Positions 6,651 through 8,517 of a DNA stretch of 8,517 nucleotides are shown here, piece after piece; the first letter of the stretch is position 1, and each line of letters begins with the position of its first letter. Source of the DNA: Enterobacteriaceae endosymbiont of Donacia bicoloricornis. Its GTDB lineage: Bacteria; Pseudomonadota; Gammaproteobacteria; Enterobacterales; Enterobacteriaceae. The position numbers and the translations under genes are program-made. The stretch lies in NCBI RefSeq assembly GCF_012567955.1, contig NZ_CP046186.1, forward strand, positions 394,934-403,450, given 5' to 3'. The notes beneath the pieces are model-generated. The model had not been told where the DNA came from. It saw only the letters and a list, made by a program, of their open reading frames with translations, and ran no database searches.

Positions 6651-8517
6651 ATGTCTAGTTTTAATAAATTTGATGTAATAGTAATAGGTGGAGGACATGC
6701 TGGAACAGAAGCTGCTATTGCTAGTGCAAAAATGAAAAAAAAAACTCTCTTAATTACAAATAATATAGATACAATAGGACAAATGTCTTGTAACCCAGCA
6801 ATAGGAGGAATTGGTAAAAGTCATTTAGTAAAAGAAATAGATGCATTAAATGGTGTAATGGCTACTGCAATTGATTATTCTGGAATCAATTTTAAAATAC
6901 TTAATAGTAGTAAAGGAGTTGCCGTACAATCAACAAGAGCACAAGCAGACAGAGAAATATATAAATCCCAAATTAAATTACTTTTAAACAAAGAAAAAAA
7001 TTTATTTATTTTTCAACAAGAAGTGAAAAAAATCATAATTAAAAATTATAAAATAATAGGTATTATTACTAATAATAATGATATTATTAATTCAAAAATT
7101 ATAATTTTAACTACTGGTACTTTTTTAAATGGAAAAATTTTTATCGGATTAAATAATAAATTTAATGGAGGTAGAATTAATGATTCTTCATCTATAGAAT
7201 TAGCAAATTTTTTAAATGAATTACCTTTAAAAAAAGGAAGATTAAAAACAGGTACTCCTCCACGTCTTGACAAAAGAAGTATTAATTTTTCTAAACTAGA
7301 AATACAAAATAGTGATATCCCCTTACCTTGTTTTTCTTTTATTGGGAATTCTAAACAACATCCTAGACAACAATCTTGTTATATTACATATACTAATAAA
7401 GATACACATCAAATAATAATAGATAATATTATTAAAAGTCCAGTATATAGTGGATTAATTAAAAGTAAAGGACCTAGATATTGTCCGTCTATTGAAGATA
7501 AAATTATAAAATTTCCTAATAAAGATAAACATCAAATATTTTTAGAACCAGAAGGTATATTTAGTCATGAAATTTATCCTAATGGAATTTCAACTAGTCT
7601 TCCTTTTGATATGCAATTAAGCATTATTAAATCTATTAAAGGTTTAGAAAATGCATATATTACAAGACCAGGGTATGCGGTTGAATATGATTTTTTTGAT
7701 CCTAAAGGATTAAAACCTACAATGGAAAGTAAATTTATAAAAGGATTATTTTTTGCAGGACAAATTAATGGAACTACTGGTTATGAAGAAGCTGCAGCGC
7801 AAGGATTAATAGCTGGATTAAATGCTTCGCTTTTAATTGATAAAAAACAAAATTGGTATCCATTAAGAAATCAAGCTTATATTGGGGTACTAATAGATGA
7901 TTTATGTACTTTAGGGACAAAAGAACCATATCGAATGTTTACTTCTAGAGCAGAATATAGATTACTTTTACGAGAAGATAACGCAGATATAAGATTAACA
8001 GAAATAGGATATAAGTTAGGTTTAGTTGATAATTTACGTTGGAAAAAATTTAATGAAAAATTAGAAAATATTGAAAAAGAATATCAAAAAATTAGAAATT
8101 TTTATATTAATATTAATGATAAAGAAAATATTAAAAAAATAAATTTTTTATTAAAAAATCCTATTAAAAATAATATAAATGGTATAAATTTATTAAAACG
8201 TTCTGAAATTAATTATTTAGATTTAATAAAATTTAATATTTTTAATTTTAAAGTAAAAAATTTAGAAATTATTAAATATATTGAAACAGAATTAAAATAC
8301 CAAGGGTATATAAAAAGACAAGAAAAATTTATAAAAAAATTCAAAAGAAACGAAAAAATATTAATACCAGTAAATATTAAATATATTAATATAAAAGGTT
8401 TATCAAATGAAGCAATAGATAAATTAAATTTATATAAACCTTTTAATCTTGGACAAGCTTCTAGAATTTCTGGTATAACACCTGCAGATATTTCAATACT
8501 TTTAATTCATTTATTGA
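6651..8517 (+). CDS. mnmG: tRNA uridine-34 5-carboxymethylaminomethyl enzyme MnmG (GidA), 3' end cut by window
   Basis: MnmG works with MnmE to add the carboxymethylaminomethyl group to the wobble uridine U34 of several tRNAs, using FAD, NADH and methylenetetrahydrofolate. The frame is open for 622 codons to the window edge; E. coli MnmG has 629, so only the last few residues are missing. Seen are the FAD-binding GGGHAG (13-18) and [20 protein letters not shown] (46-65) with Cys47. Also present are [16 protein letters not shown], and [12 protein letters not shown] with Cys278, the counterpart of the catalytic Cys277 of E. coli. [20 protein letters not shown] is followed by the second nucleotide-binding part [20 protein letters not shown]. 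The C-terminal helical domain holds [11 protein letters not shown] and [22 protein letters not shown] (6637-6640) lies ten bases before the ATG. Only 58 bases separate it from priA, with no clear promoter or terminator, so co-transcription is possible. Catalytic residues look intact. Confidence 0.97.
   Translation, partial: MSSFNKFDVIVIGGGHAGTEAAIASAKMKKKTLLITNNIDTIGQMSCNPAIGGIGKSHLVKEIDALNGVMATAIDYSGINFKILNSSKGVAVQSTRAQADREIYKSQIKLLLNKEKNLFIFQQEVKKIIIKNYKIIGIITNNNDIINSKIIILTTGTFLNGKIFIGLNNKFNGGRINDSSSIELANFLNELPLKKGRLKTGTPPRLDKRSINFSKLEIQNSDIPLPCFSFIGNSKQHPRQQSCYITYTNKDTHQIIIDNIIKSPVYSGLIKSKGPRYCPSIEDKIIKFPNKDKHQIFLEPEGIFSHEIYPNGISTSLPFDMQLSIIKSIKGLENAYITRPGYAVEYDFFDPKGLKPTMESKFIKGLFFAGQINGTTGYEEAAAQGLIAGLNASLLIDKKQNWYPLRNQAYIGVLIDDLCTLGTKEPYRMFTSRAEYRLLLREDNADIRLTEIGYKLGLVDNLRWKKFNEKLENIEKEYQKIRNFYININDKENIKKINFLLKNPIKNNINGINLLKRSEINYLDLIKFNIFNFKVKNLEIIKYIETELKYQGYIKRQEKFIKKFKRNEKILIPVNIKYINIKGLSNEAIDKLNLYKPFNLGQASRISGITPADISILLIHLL

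Overview
The window looks like a piece of the reduced, extremely A+T-rich chromosome of a gammaproteobacterial (Enterobacterales-type) insect endosymbiont, of the Buchnera kind. The proteins read as diverged E. coli orthologues enriched in Lys, Asn and Ile. Codons end mostly in A or T, intergenic DNA is nearly pure A/T, and long poly(A) tracts are frequent. TGG encodes Trp and one gene ends in TGA, so the ordinary bacterial code fits. No phage, IS element, CRISPR array or transferred gene is visible. I cannot name the species.

Layout. typA (+, 106-1938) is a translational GTPase of the ribosome. It converges, with 4 bases between, on the minus-strand pair smpB-ssrA (2767 down to 1943): tmRNA and its protein partner for rescuing stalled ribosomes. 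A good promoter for this pair lies in the 231-base divergent gap shared with grpE. grpE (+, 2999-3667), the DnaK nucleotide exchange factor, ends at a long A/T hairpin. rpmB-rpmG (+, 3770-4163, proteins L28 and L33) form a two-gene operon whose terminator hairpin also faces the convergent rpmE (-, 4467-4246, L31). priA (+, 4565-6592, replication restart) diverges from rpmE, and mnmG (+, 6651 to window end, tRNA U34 modification) follows.

Together these are core information-processing genes: ribosomal proteins, a ribosome-associated GTPase, trans-translation, tRNA modification, protein folding and replication restart. The blocks smpB-ssrA/grpE, rpmBG and rpmE/priA keep the orientations they have in E. 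coli, with intervening or flanking genes deleted, as expected from reductive evolution.

I do not see an undescribed multi-gene system. Two points deserve attention. (1) priA is open over 675 codons and keeps all eight zinc-binding cysteines, but its helicase motifs I, II, III, V and VI are eroded and the winged-helix region is missing: apparently a helicase-dead primosome loader. (2) The only plausible ATG of smpB is out of frame with the rest of the gene across an A10 run immediately after it, so a full SmpB needs transcriptional slippage (or the assembly is off by a base). A smaller point is that the tmRNA gene does not encode its 3' CCA.
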